Source of the DNA: Sphingobium indicum BiD32
GTDB lineage: Bacteria > Pseudomonadota > Alphaproteobacteria > Sphingomonadales > Sphingomonadaceae
Direction of reading: 5' to 3'
Length of the DNA stretch: 62,668 bases
Assembly: GCF_000382885.1 (NCBI RefSeq)
Contig: NZ_CAVK010000183.1
Coordinates: forward strand, 1 to 62,668
The notes beneath the pieces were generated by a model, which was not told the origin of the DNA, made no database searches, and worked only from the letters and a program-made list of their open reading frames with translations. Position 1 is the first letter of the stretch. Each line of letters opens with the position of its first letter. A program made the position numbers and the translations under genes. This document shows, in pieces, positions 1 through 7,849 of this stretch.

Positions 1-300
1 CACTTCGTCGTCCGCACCGTTGTCGACAGGCTCGCTGGCAACGGCGATCACACCGTGAAAATCGAAATGCAAGAGGCTCCAAGCGCGGGCATGCATAGCA
101 TCGAAGTGAGGATCGATAATGACACGGTCGAACGTGTAACCCTTGATATACGGTACAAACGAATCCACGTCTGCCCGCCGATCGGGAAGCAAAAACGCTA
201 CCCGGCGCTCGATCTGACGGTGATCCATGCGTCGGAAGTCGGTGTCCCATTGGGCCGGAAGCCGATACTGTGGAAGCTCGTCACCGGCCATTTCTTCGCC
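1..300 (+). pseudogene. IS4-type transposase fragment, open at the left edge
   Basis: The reading frame is open from the first base and gives HFVVRTVVDRLAG, then a stretch with IGKQKRYPALDLTVIHA and ending near LWKLVT. This matches the central part of IS4-family DDE transposases as I know them (the 'FVVR..DR', 'KQKRYPAL' and 'W.L.T' blocks). The upstream part lies outside the window, and the C-terminal catalytic glutamate region is absent because the frame runs straight into an unrelated Rieske oxygenase tail. The GTG at 55 is only the first start-like codon, not a real start. It is a dead remnant. The family call rests on motif memory. Confidence 0.55.
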
Positions 301-606
301 CTCACAGACTGGGATTCCCCGCCGGACACCCGTATCCGCACAGCCCATCTTCCGACGCCCGAAACTGCGATCAGCACACATTATTTCATCCACCACGCCC
401 GGAATTTCGCGACGCAGGATGAGCAGGTCGCCCGCTTGATGCACCAACAGTTGAGCGCCGCATTTACAGAAGATGTCGAAGCGCTAACTGCCATAGAGAC
501 ACTTGTTTCAGCGACAGCGCCAGACGACATATATGAAATATCTCTGGCATCGGACCGTGCCGGCATCGCAATGCGTCGATCGCTTTGGAAAAAATCTCTT
601 GGATGA
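300..606 (+). pseudogene. C-terminal remnant of a VanA-like Rieske aromatic oxygenase
   Basis: In the same frame as the transposase piece, roughly the last 100 codons read TPETAISTHYF, HHARNF, AFTEDVEALTAIE and ASDRAGIAMRR. These blocks resemble the end of the catalytic domain of vanillate demethylase-type ring-hydroxylating oxygenase alpha subunits. In the family the STHYF block is followed by a helix ending in an ED-containing motif and a closing ARR/MRR motif. The Rieske [2Fe-2S] domain and the mononuclear iron ligands are missing, so no activity is expected. The junction near 295-305 keeps the frame open and produces a chimeric ORF. Confidence 0.5.
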
Positions 607-831
607 CAAAATATACCATCAGGCGAGGAGAGACAAAGGCGGGCTGCGGCTCCGAAAGCTGCCGTCGAGGTTCATCGAAGCAGACGATTGGCGTTGTACC
701 CTGACCGTCGCCATTCTGCCCATTGATCTGCGGGCCTAGAACCTGCCGTTCTGGCAAGGCTTGTCACTATGCCGCCGCGAAAGTCCTGAACTTGGGCTTG
801 GGATCACGCTGGCAGACCGTGCTGCAAAATC
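607..831. other. Intergenic, nothing recognised
   Basis: Spacer between the oxygenase remnant and the 3' end of nrsF. The overlapping ORFs here have no recognisable motif, and I see no convincing hairpin with a T-tract. Confidence 0.4.
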
Positions 832-1470
832 TTACCATCGTATCAAAGCTGGTACGGCAACACGCCCCAGCACGGCTGAAACGGCCACGGGCGCGACATG
901 CCAGATGCCCAGATGCCCGATCGTGTCAAAAGGACAAGACAGGCCGTGGGCAAAACTGCCGAGCGCCCCTGCCGCTATGCCGGTGTAGAACGCGGCCAGG
1001 TTGGGAGCAACCGGCGCACCACGGCGCAGCCAAACGATCAGCGCTGCTGCGACGCCAACGCCGCTGAGGGTTCCGGCGATGAAGCAGTTCAACCCATCCG
1101 TCACATCGTCGTGTCTGCCAACCATTCCCTCCAGTGTCATCAGCAACAGGGCAGTGACGGGCAGGATTGCCAGTGCCGCCAGCAGCCAGCGCAATCCATC
1201 CTGCCGGACACCGACGCGCGGGGCAGCCATGCGAACCACCGTCCGCGCCGAGGCAAGCCCGACCAGTGCGATAAGCCCGTTGGCGACGAAGAAGATAGCG
1301 GCCTGCCCGTCCGCAGGGCCGCTCCACAAGCCTTGCCACAGCGCAATGGCGGCGATCGTCAGCACGGTTGCAACCGCTGCCAGCGCCAGACCATGACGCA
1401 TTCGCAACGGGCGCACTGGCTCAAGCTCGTCTGCGAGTTGTGCAATCAGGGGATTGGGACGGGGGGGCAT
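832..1470 (-). CDS. nrsF: NrsF family anti-sigma factor (DUF1109)
   Basis: A 212-residue polytopic inner-membrane protein with a short cytoplasmic N-terminus (about residues 1-25) and about six hydrophobic segments spread over residues 27-210. It contains a conserved-looking Cys in DGLNCFIAGT and another in GLSCPFDTIGH. NrsF/DUF1109 proteins hold ECF sigma factor SigF at the membrane, and cysteines in this family are implicated in metal or redox sensing. It starts 2 nt after the stop of the sigma factor gene, so the two are almost certainly co-translated. The size is usual for the family. It is the last gene of the bufA1-doxX-sigF-nrsF unit. Confidence 0.85.
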   Translation of the reverse strand: MPPRPNPLIAQLADELEPVRPLRMRHGLALAAVATVLTIAAIALWQGLWSGPADGQAAIFFVANGLIALVGLASARTVVRMAAPRVGVRQDGLRWLLAALAILPVTALLLMTLEGMVGRHDDVTDGLNCFIAGTLSGVGVAAALIVWLRRGAPVAPNLAAFYTGIAAGALGSFAHGLSCPFDTIGHLGIWHVAPVAVSAVLGRVAVPALIRW

Positions 1471-1472
1471 GG

Positions 1473-2003
1473 TCAGTCAGCCTCTTCGACGAGCGCGGAC
1501 AGTTTCCTGAGGCCGCGATGAATGTTCACTTTGATCAGACTTTCGCTTTGGCCGGTCCGCTTAGCCGCCTCAGTAACCGAAAGTCCTTCGATCTTCACCA
1601 GTTCGATCGCGTTGCACTGCGCCGGGGAGAGTTGCATGAACAGCCGGTCAAGGCTCATCCGCGCCAGTATTGCATCCTCCTCACTATCCTCGGAAGCGTC
1701 GTAATCCCCCAATTCGCTCTCGCTTGCCCGGTAAACCCGGCGCAGATGATCGACCCAGCGATAGCGGGCGATGGCAGCGAGCCATGGCAGGAACGCGCGC
1801 GTTTCATCCCAGGTCGCGCGCTTGGCATGGATGGCCAGCAGCACGTCCTGCACCAGATCGTCAATCTGGGCCGGGGGCACGCGGCGGCGGAAGAAGCGTT
1901 CGAGCCAGAACTGCGCCTCAGTCAGCAGCACGGTGTAGGCACGCCGGTCACCGCCCTGGCTCGCAGTCATCAGCCGGGCGAAGATAGGCTCGTCCGCGAT
2001 CAT
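1473..2003 (-). CDS. sigF: ECF sigma factor, SigF type
   Basis: A 176-residue sigma-70 family protein. Region 2 is visible in IDDLVQDVLLAIH and in ARYRWVDHLRRVYR; region 4 with its helix-turn-helix is LSVTEAAKRTGQSESLIKVN. The acidic linker GDYDASEDSEED separates them. Pairing with nrsF directly downstream and with bufferin genes upstream matches the SigF-NrsF arrangement known from Caulobacter, where SigF answers heavy-metal stress. Two promoter-like motifs of the SigF kind stand in the bufA1/bufA2 spacer, so the gene is probably autoregulated as part of the bufA1 unit. Confidence 0.88.
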   Translation of the reverse strand: MIADEPIFARLMTASQGGDRRAYTVLLTEAQFWLERFFRRRVPPAQIDDLVQDVLLAIHAKRATWDETRAFLPWLAAIARYRWVDHLRRVYRASESELGDYDASEDSEEDAILARMSLDRLFMQLSPAQCNAIELVKIEGLSVTEAAKRTGQSESLIKVNIHRGLRKLSALVEEAD

Positions 2004-2028
2004 CGCCGTTCCCTCTCCCTGTCGCCGT

Positions 2029-2493
2029 TCATGCGCGCCGTTGCCGCCAGCGGCCGATCAGCGCGTCGAGCGACAGCAGGCCGCCGCCGCGCACGATCAG
2101 CACCGCCGCCAGCGCGGTCCACAGCATATGTGTCGTCCACCAGGCTTCAGGATACACGAAAATCTGGATAACGAGCGTCATTGCGAGCAGCGCAGTTGCC
2201 GAGAGCCGGGTTGCCAGCCCGATCACCAGCAGCGCCGGAAACAGATGCTCGCCCACAGTGGCCAGTGGCGCGGCGATCTCAGGCGGCAGTGGGACGGCGG
2301 CATAGTCATTTTCAAACAGATAGCGGGTTGAATCGCTAATCTCGAAAAGTCGCCCCTCCGTCACTTTACTGCGGCCTGAGCGCCAGAATATCCCCGCGAG
2401 CGCGATATGGGCCAGCAGCAGCGCACCGCCCTCGGCCAGACGCGAGGCGGCGATGGCTACGATCCGGTCGTACATTGTGGCGATGTGCTGCAT
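2029..2493 (-). CDS. DoxX family membrane protein
   Basis: A 154-residue protein with four hydrophobic segments. It begins MQHIATMYDR and contains ALAGIFWRSGRSKV, EIAAPLATVGEHLFPALL and YPEAWWTTHMLW, all typical of DoxX/DUF2282-associated membrane proteins. The start at 2493 is preferred over upstream codons because GGAG stands 8 nt before it and because it leaves the bufA1 stop outside. Members of this family often sit in bufferin operons, where a role in electron transfer or in the maturation or sequestration step is suspected but not proven. The spacing of 25 nt to sigF suggests one transcript. Confidence 0.8.
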   Translation of the reverse strand: MQHIATMYDRIVAIAASRLAEGGALLLAHIALAGIFWRSGRSKVTEGRLFEISDSTRYLFENDYAAVPLPPEIAAPLATVGEHLFPALLVIGLATRLSATALLAMTLVIQIFVYPEAWWTTHMLWTALAAVLIVRGGGLLSLDALIGRWRQRRA

Positions 2494-2522
2494 GTGCTGT
2501 GCTCCGCCGTGATTGCTGCCTG

Positions 2523-2807
2523 TCAGCGATTGATCGGCGTGAGCGAGCCATTGCCGTTGGGTGTCGCGGTCTTCACGCATGTGCCTTGCTTGACCAGCTT
2601 CCAGGCGTTGCCCTGATAGTCGCGGGTCGAGGTTCCAGCGCAGCTGGTGCCAGCGCCAGCGGAGCAATCATTCTGCCCTGCCTTGGCGATACCGTAGCAT
2701 TTTTCCATTGGTGCCTTCTGCGCGGCGACGGGGGTGGTGGCGACGCCAGCCGCCAGAGCGGCGGTGGTGGCAAGCCCGGCGATGCGGGCGATGGTGGCGG
2801 TATGCAT
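2523..2807 (-). CDS. bufA1: BufA1-type bufferin precursor (DUF2282)
   Basis: A 94-residue secreted peptide. The start at 2807 has GGAG 8 nt upstream. Residues 1-29 form a signal peptide ending TPVAAQ. The mature part carries four cysteines in the DUF2282 pattern: [19 protein letters not shown] and KQGTC. DUF2282 proteins are precursors of bufferins, RiPP metallophores that bind copper in the periplasm after MNIO enzymes modify the cysteines. The modifying enzymes BufB and BufC are encoded on the opposite strand, starting about 550 nt away. The gene is led by a SigF-like promoter on the minus strand. Confidence 0.87.
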   Translation of the reverse strand: MHTATIARIAGLATTAALAAGVATTPVAAQKAPMEKCYGIAKAGQNDCSAGAGTSCAGTSTRDYQGNAWKLVKQGTCVKTATPNGNGSLTPINR

Positions 2808-2870
2808 GATATAATCTCCGGCTTTGGGGGGCAGCGCCGGGCGTTTGTCCAGGCGATGCATGCCTCCTCT

Positions 2871-2896
2871 TTCGCCGGGCGGCGCAGCACCGTTAC
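2871..2896 (-). promoter_or_regulatory. SigF-type promoter of the bufA1-doxX-sigF-nrsF unit
   Basis: Read on the minus strand, GTAACG (2896-2891) is followed by exactly 16 nt and CGAA (2874-2871). It resembles the GTAACC-N16-CGAA motif described for SigF promoters of Caulobacter. The -10 lies about 65 nt upstream of the bufA1 start. Confidence 0.65.
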
Positions 2897-2918
2897 AGGC
2901 AGCGAAATTTTTGTCGCT

Positions 2919-2944
2919 GTAACCGGCGAACGCGCGAGGGCGAA
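2919..2944 (+). promoter_or_regulatory. SigF-type promoter of the bufA2-bufB-bufC unit
   Basis: GTAACC (2919-2924), a 16-nt spacer and CGAA (2941-2944) match the Caulobacter SigF motif exactly. The -10 ends 48 nt before the bufA2 ATG. It is the divergent partner of the motif at 2871-2896, only 22 bp away. Confidence 0.72.
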
Positions 2945-2992
2945 CATCATGAAGTGCGATTACGCACCACCATTTTTCAAGGAGCCGCTGAT

Positions 2993-3280
2993 ATGACCAC
3001 CAAGACCCGCACCGCCACAATCGCCGCAGCCGCGGCTGCCATCGCGCTGAGCTCTTTCTCAGCCTTTGCCGCCGACGCGCCGACAGGAAGCAAGGGCCGC
3101 GCCCTTGGCGCCAGCGACACCGTGCATTGCTATGGCCTGCATAGCTGCAAGGGCAACTCCGACTGCGCCACGGCCGAGCATGCGTGCAAGGGCCAGAATG
3201 CCTGTAAAGGCCACGGCTTCAAGGCATTGAAGGCTGGCGAGTGCCTCACAAAGGGCGGGACGATCGGCGACCTCGGCTGA
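2993..3280 (+). CDS. bufA2: BufA2-type bufferin precursor
   Basis: A 95-residue secreted peptide. ATG at 2993 is preceded by AAGGAG. The signal peptide runs to about residue 27 ([10 protein letters not shown]). The mature chain holds six cysteines in the BufA2 layout: [27 protein letters not shown] and GEC. Repeated CKG motifs are the hallmark of this precursor family, whose cysteines are converted to thiooxazole-type heterocycles by MNIO enzymes in known systems. The gene stands directly before bufB and bufC, about 75 nt away, so it is the most likely direct substrate of this BufB/BufC pair. Confidence 0.85.
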   Translation: MTTKTRTATIAAAAAAIALSSFSAFAADAPTGSKGRALGASDTVHCYGLHSCKGNSDCATAEHACKGQNACKGHGFKALKAGECLTKGGTIGDLG

Positions 3281-3354
3281 TCCCACCCTGGTCCGGCAGA
3301 CCTCTGCCCCCCAATGGCCTGCCGGACCGACTTTGACTTATGAGGACTTTCGCA

Positions 3355-4191
3355 ATGACAGATATCGCCGCGTTCGGCGGATTTGGCCTTGGACTGCGCC
3401 GCGATCACTACCGGGATTTTCTCGCGGGCGATGTCGCTGTCGATTTCGTCGAGGTCATATCCGAAAACTTCATGGTCGATGGCGGGCGGCCGCTGCGCGT
3501 GCTGGAACAGGTGCGCGCCAGACTTCCGGTCATCCTGCATGGCGTCTCGATGTCGATCGGCTCCGCGCATGGGCTGGATGGCGATCATCTGGTCCGGCTC
3601 AAGGCGTTGGCAAATCGGATCGAGCCTTTGTGGGTGTCCGATCATCTGTGCTGGACCCGGACCAGCGCGCACAACAGCCACGACCTGCTCCCGCTGCCAC
3701 TGACCCGCGCGGCATTGGATATCGTGTGCGTCAACATCGACCGGGCGCAGGAAACGCTCGGCCGGGCGATGCTGTTAGAAAACCCTTCAAGCTATCTGAC
3801 TTTCCCTGAAGACGAGATGACGGAGTGGGAATTCCTGACCGAGATAAGTCGGCGAACGGGCTGTTATCTATTGCTCGACATCAACAACATCTACGTCAGC
3901 GCCTGCAATCATGGTTTCGATCTTTTGGCCTACCTTGCAGGCATACCCGCCGACAGGGTGCGGCAGATCCATCTGGCCGGGCATATGCCGGGCGACATCG
4001 TCATCGACACCCACGACCGACCGGTCTGCAACGCGGTGTGGGATCTTTATGGATCGGCAATTGGCAAGCTTGGCGAAGTTGCCGTCATGATCGAGCGGGA
4101 CGATGCGATCCCGCCGCTGCCGGACCTCCTGGCCGAGCTTGATCATGCACGTAGGATTGCCGCCACAACGCGCGTCGAGATGGCACTATGA
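3355..4191 (+). CDS. bufB: BufB, multinuclear non-heme iron oxidase (MNIO, DUF692)
   Basis: A 278-residue TIM-barrel enzyme. I choose ATG 3355 (MTDIAAFGGFG) because GAGGA stands 8 nt before it; an in-frame ATG at 3340 is also possible. Metal-binding blocks of the DUF692 family are visible: FVEVISENF, ILHGVSMS, LLENPSSYL, LLLDINNIYVSACNH and IHLAGH, then DTHD. MNIOs use two or three iron atoms to rewrite cysteine residues of precursor peptides. The gene overlaps bufC by 4 nt (ATGA), as expected for an obligate partner. It acts in the cytoplasm before export of the bufferin. Confidence 0.9.
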   Translation: MTDIAAFGGFGLGLRRDHYRDFLAGDVAVDFVEVISENFMVDGGRPLRVLEQVRARLPVILHGVSMSIGSAHGLDGDHLVRLKALANRIEPLWVSDHLCWTRTSAHNSHDLLPLPLTRAALDIVCVNIDRAQETLGRAMLLENPSSYLTFPEDEMTEWEFLTEISRRTGCYLLLDINNIYVSACNHGFDLLAYLAGIPADRVRQIHLAGHMPGDIVIDTHDRPVCNAVWDLYGSAIGKLGEVAVMIERDDAIPPLPDLLAELDHARRIAATTRVEMAL

Positions 4192-4979
4192 CCCAGCTTT
4201 TGCGCGCGCAGAGCGAATTTCTTGCCTGCCTGCTTGATGACAGCGCGCCTTTGCCGTCTGGATGGGACGCCCGGCGAGCCGCGGGCATGGCCGTCTATCG
4301 CAATGCCTATCGCACGCGGCTTATCGATGTCTTGCGGGACACGTTCGGACGCACCGCACAGTTGGTGGGCGAGGATGCCTTCAGCCAGGCGGCGGCGCAT
4401 CATCTGATCACGCATCCGCCCTCGCGCTGGACCGTTGATCTGGCGGGTGAGGGATTTGCCGAAACCTGCACCGAACTGTTTGCCAACGACCCCGACGTTG
4501 GCGAAGTGGCGTGGCTGGAATGGGAAATGCACTGCGCATTTACTGCCGCGGACGGAGAGCCACTGACGCTGGCGGATTTTGCGGCCGCGACGGCGGACTT
4601 CGAGGCTGCGCAATGGGATGAACTTCGCTTCGAGCTCATGCCAGGCACGGCCTTGCGACCAATAACATATGATCTCGTCGCGCTGTGGGAGGCATTGGCC
4701 GATCCATTGCTGGCATCGGTGGCGGAAAAGCTGCGCAAGCCGACGTGGGCGATCGTGTGGCGCGAAGGCGAGCAACCGGTATTCGGACTCCTTCCCGAAG
4801 CCGAAGGACTGGCATTGGCGGAGGTTCAGCAAGGCGGCAGGTTCGGCGGCATGTGCGCTACTCTTATGGATCGTCTCAAAGCTGCTGATGCTGCGGCCAA
4901 GGCGGGAGCGATGTTGCTGCACTGGCTCGAACTCGGGCTGGTCCGACGGATAAATTGGAGCCAGGCATGTATCCAATAA
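4188..4979 (+). CDS. bufC: BufC, precursor-recognition partner of the MNIO (DUF2063)
   Basis: A 263-residue protein of the DUF2063/HvfC-BufC type. The N-terminal half carries the family pattern RAAGMAVYRNAYRTRLIDVL followed by GEDAF, and TDPDVGEVAWLEW-like blocks occur in the middle (FANDPDVGEVAWLEWEMH). The C-terminal half is the beta-rich substrate-binding part. These proteins bind the precursor peptide and present it to the MNIO. Translation is coupled to bufB by an ATGA overlap. Its last codons are followed by a 190-bp spacer holding an EcfG-type promoter for egtD. Confidence 0.88.
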   Translation: MTQLLRAQSEFLACLLDDSAPLPSGWDARRAAGMAVYRNAYRTRLIDVLRDTFGRTAQLVGEDAFSQAAAHHLITHPPSRWTVDLAGEGFAETCTELFANDPDVGEVAWLEWEMHCAFTAADGEPLTLADFAAATADFEAAQWDELRFELMPGTALRPITYDLVALWEALADPLLASVAEKLRKPTWAIVWREGEQPVFGLLPEAEGLALAEVQQGGRFGGMCATLMDRLKAADAAAKAGAMLLHWLELGLVRRINWSQACIQ

Positions 4980-4988
4980 AAAGTTACG

Positions 4989-5013
4989 GGAACGCTATCG
5001 CGTCGGGATCGTT
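4989..5013 (+). promoter_or_regulatory. EcfG-type (general stress) promoter before egtDB
   Basis: GGAAC (4989-4993), a 16-nt spacer and CGTT (5010-5013) form a perfect match to the alphaproteobacterial EcfG consensus GGAAC-N16/17-CGTT. It points at egtD, whose start is 157 nt downstream of the -10. Confidence 0.65.
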
Positions 5014-5092
5014 TGCGTTTCCAAGCTGTCCACTGGTCTTGGTGGCGTAACAGCAGCACGACAATAGTAGATCCCATGTCGCGGACATCATC

Positions 5093-5119
5093 CCTGATCG
5101 GCCTGCCCGACTGATCAGG
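5093..5119. repeat. Short inverted repeat in the egtD leader
   Basis: CCTGATC (5093-5099) and GATCAGG (5113-5119) are perfect complements around a 13-nt loop. No T-tract follows, so a terminator is unlikely; it may be a leader hairpin or chance. Confidence 0.3.
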
Positions 5120-5169
5120 CAAAGACTGAAACATTCAACCCGGCCACCTCAAGCCAACAGGAAATCTAC

Positions 5170-6168
5170 ATGCATAATATGGTGAGCGTGGCGATGGACT
5201 ATGATGGGATAGCGCGCTTTTCGGACACCCAACCGGCTGTCTCCGACACCAGCGAATTCCTTCATGCCGTGGTTGGCGGACTGTCGCAACCCGACCGGGC
5301 CATACCGTGCAGGTTCCTCTACGACGCAGCAGGATCGGCGATCTTCGACCAGATTTGCGAACTGCCGGAATATTATCCGACGCGAACCGAGCGGCGGATA
5401 TTGGAGACGCATGCGCCTACTATCGCCGAAGCCATCAGCGGGAAAATACGCTTCATCGAACTGGGGGCCGGATCGGGTGGCAAGGCCGAAATCCTGCTTG
5501 ACGCGATGGCGCAGGTCCGCGCTTATGTCTGTATCGACATATCTCCGGTGCCACTGGCCTCGGCAGCGGCGGTCGTGCGGGCACGCCATCCCGATATCGC
5601 GGTCGATGCCCTGTGCGGCAACTATCTGGGCGAGCTTGATCTTCCGCCGCGCAGGGGTTTGCGGGACATGTGCTTCTTTCCCGGATCAACCATCGGCAAC
5701 TTCGATCGCGACGATGCGCAAGCCTTCCTGCGCGAATGGAGCAGGCGACTGGGGCAGGGTGGCATGATGCTGATTGGCGTCGACCTGAAGAAAGAGGCAG
5801 GATTGCTGGAGGACGCCTATGACGATGCGCAGGGCGTGACAGCGCAGTTCAGCCTGAACCTGCTGCATCGCGCCAACCGTGAACTGGGCGCTGATTTCGA
5901 CACCAGCGCCTTTGCGCACCGCGCGCGCTATGTCAGCGAACCCGGTCATGTTGAAATCTCGCTCGTCAGCCTGCGTGAGCAGATGGTCACTGTAGCTGGC
6001 CGACGCTTCCAATTTGCACAAGGCGCGACCATTCACGTCGAAAATTCGCATAAATATGCGATCGACGAATTTGCCATGCTGGCCAGCAAGGCCGGGTTTG
6101 ACAGTGTCGACGTCTGGACTGACAAAGACGCCCTGTTCAGCGTCCATCTGCTCCGCGTAGCATGCTGA
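5170..6168 (+). CDS. egtD: EgtD, L-histidine N-alpha-methyltransferase
   Basis: A 332-residue SAM-dependent enzyme that trimethylates histidine to hercynine, the first step of ergothioneine synthesis. Family blocks seen: RFLYDAAGSAIFDQICELPEYYPTR near residues 45-70, the SAM-binding loop ELGAGSGGKAEILL near 95-110, CFFPGSTIGNF near 170, and the C-terminal IHVENSHKYAIDEF. The start at 5170 has CAGGAAA upstream. It overlaps egtB by 7 nt, so both are translated together. Behind the EcfG-type motif at 4989-5013 it is likely induced by general stress. Length is normal. Confidence 0.92.
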   Translation: MHNMVSVAMDYDGIARFSDTQPAVSDTSEFLHAVVGGLSQPDRAIPCRFLYDAAGSAIFDQICELPEYYPTRTERRILETHAPTIAEAISGKIRFIELGAGSGGKAEILLDAMAQVRAYVCIDISPVPLASAAAVVRARHPDIAVDALCGNYLGELDLPPRRGLRDMCFFPGSTIGNFDRDDAQAFLREWSRRLGQGGMMLIGVDLKKEAGLLEDAYDDAQGVTAQFSLNLLHRANRELGADFDTSAFAHRARYVSEPGHVEISLVSLREQMVTVAGRRFQFAQGATIHVENSHKYAIDEFAMLASKAGFDSVDVWTDKDALFSVHLLRVAC

Positions 6169-7409
6169 TGCGCGACGCCAGAATGCGATACGCCTCCGTT
6201 CGCAAGCTGACCGAGGATCTGGCAAAGCCCCTATCGGACGCAGATGCCACGATTCAATCCATGCCCGATGCGTCGCCCGCCAAATGGCATCTGGCGCATA
6301 TGAGCTGGTTCTTCGAGACCTTCATCCTGCGCGACCATGTGCCTGGATACCAGCCCTATCGTGCAGACTGGCCATTCCTGTTCAACAGCTATTATGAAAC
6401 CGAAGGTCCGCGCCTGGGGCGGGCAGCGCGTGGAATGCTGTCGCGCCCTTCACTGGCCGACATTCTCGACTATCGCTCGGCCGTGGATGCAGCGATGGAT
6501 CGCGCGATCGAACAGCTTTCGCCTGAGGCGCTGGCGCTCGTGGAGCTCGGGTGCCAGCACGAACAGCAGCATCAGGAACTGCTGCTGACCGACATCCTCC
6601 ATGCCTTTTCGCTCAATCCCTTGGAGTGTGCGGTTTGGCCGCGGCAGGGCAGCCCGTGTCCCGGCGATCCCGCGCCCGTAATTTGGTTGGATGGCCCACA
6701 GGGGATGATCGAAATCGGCGCTCGCGCCACTGGCAGTGGGACATTCGCATTCGACTGTGAGGGGCCGCGCCACACGGCGTTGCTGCATCCCCACCAGCTG
6801 GCCGATCGGAAGGTCACGAACGCCGAGTGGCTCGCCTTCATGGCCGATGGCGGCTACGAAGAACCGCGCTTGTGGCTATCGGACGGCTGGGCCTGGCGGC
6901 AGACGCAGGGTGTTCGCGCACCATTCTACTGGATGGACGGGGCGCATGGCTGGACCAGCTTCACACTATCCGGTCGCCATCCGATCGATCCGGCTGCGCC
7001 AGTCTGCCATGTCAGCTTTTATGAAGCCGACGCCTTTGCCACCTGGGCCGCCGCCCGCCTGCCGACCGAAGCTGAATGGGAAGTGGCGGCTGCGCAGCAC
7101 GATCCAAGCGGCGGCAACTTGCTGGACGGTCCAGGCGATATCCGCCCCCGCCCTGTACATGACAGTCCGAGGTTCTTCGGCGATGCCTGGGAATGGACCG
7201 GCAGTGCCTATCGCCCCTACCCCGGATTTAGCGCTGCCGATGGCGCGATTGGCGAATATAACGGCAAGTTCATGAGCGGACAATATGTGTTGCGTGGCGG
7301 CAGTTGCGCGACCCCGCGCGGCCACATGCGAGCAAGCTACCGCAACTTCTTCTATCCCCATCACCGTTGGCAATTCATGGGACTGCGGCTGGCCAGGGAC
7401 GGAGCGTGA
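6162..7409 (+). CDS. egtB: EgtB, hercynine sulfoxide synthase
   Basis: A 415-residue protein with an N-terminal DinB-like domain and a C-terminal FGE-sulfatase domain. Iron-ligand candidates are the histidines of WHLAHMSWFFE (about residues 43-46) and of HEQQHQE (about 133-138), the usual three-His site. The C-terminal domain ends GGSCATPRGHMRASYRNFFYPHHRWQFMGLRLA, which is typical. EgtB joins hercynine to a thiol substrate (gamma-glutamylcysteine or cysteine) using oxygen. Genes for EgtA, EgtC and EgtE are not nearby; many proteobacteria have only egtB and egtD together and use cysteine or other lyases. Confidence 0.92.
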   Translation: MLMRDARMRYASVRKLTEDLAKPLSDADATIQSMPDASPAKWHLAHMSWFFETFILRDHVPGYQPYRADWPFLFNSYYETEGPRLGRAARGMLSRPSLADILDYRSAVDAAMDRAIEQLSPEALALVELGCQHEQQHQELLLTDILHAFSLNPLECAVWPRQGSPCPGDPAPVIWLDGPQGMIEIGARATGSGTFAFDCEGPRHTALLHPHQLADRKVTNAEWLAFMADGGYEEPRLWLSDGWAWRQTQGVRAPFYWMDGAHGWTSFTLSGRHPIDPAAPVCHVSFYEADAFATWAAARLPTEAEWEVAAAQHDPSGGNLLDGPGDIRPRPVHDSPRFFGDAWEWTGSAYRPYPGFSAADGAIGEYNGKFMSGQYVLRGGSCATPRGHMRASYRNFFYPHHRWQFMGLRLARDGA

Positions 7410-7439
7410 TCGCCCGCACCAAACCAAATTCCTGCCGCT

Positions 7440-7713
7440 GTCTCGTCGCAGTAGCGCAATTGACGGCGAAATAGTCCCGATAATCGGCGACGCTCAGGTT
7501 CAGGAACGCGCCACCATATTCAGACGTGCAATTGTAGACAAAAAGGCCGATCTCCATGTTGGTCGTCGCCTGTTCGGTTTTCACGAGCGCCGCGCCTGGC
7601 GGTCCTGCATCGCCAGCGACGGTGCGAACATCTACGCCGAAAACCTCTCGAAAATGTGCGACAGTTTCGTCCAACAGAGACTGTCACCGCGCCACGATTA
7701 CGAGGTTTAGAGT
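7440..7713 (-). pseudogene. Remnant of a short-chain dehydrogenase gene
   Basis: Reading the minus strand, the frame gives NLVIVAR, an in-frame TGA, then SLLDETVAHFREVFGVDVRTVA and MEIGLFVYNCTSEYGGAFLNLS, then DYFAVNC. This is the beta2-to-alpha5 part of an SDR of the type with 'NLVLVAR' and 'GLLVYNAG'. The GxxxGxG cofactor loop and the YxxxK catalytic part are both missing, and the homology stops at an abrupt point on each side, one side being the IS200 element. The gene is dead. Confidence 0.6.
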
Positions 7714-7777
7714 CCTCCATAAGGAGCAACCCCTCCGACTTCAGTCGGATACTGGCTTCAGCCCCGGACTCGGCCAG

Positions 7778-7849
7778 TAGCCTGCTATCCTCGGAAAAAA
7801 TGAACAGCCCGAAGGGCGAGAGTTCATTTTTTCCGAGGATAGCAGGCTA
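7778..7849. repeat. Perfect 28-bp inverted repeat covering the tnpA start region
   Basis: The arms 7778-7805 and 7822-7849 are exact reverse complements with a 16-nt loop. The right arm runs up to the first base of the tnpA ATG. In mRNA it would lock the ribosome-binding region, as in IS200, where such a structure represses transposase translation. Confidence 0.85.

Noticed and set aside
5093..5119. Terminator after bufC
   Set aside because: The 7-bp stem has a 13-nt loop and no T-tract, so it does not meet the usual pattern.
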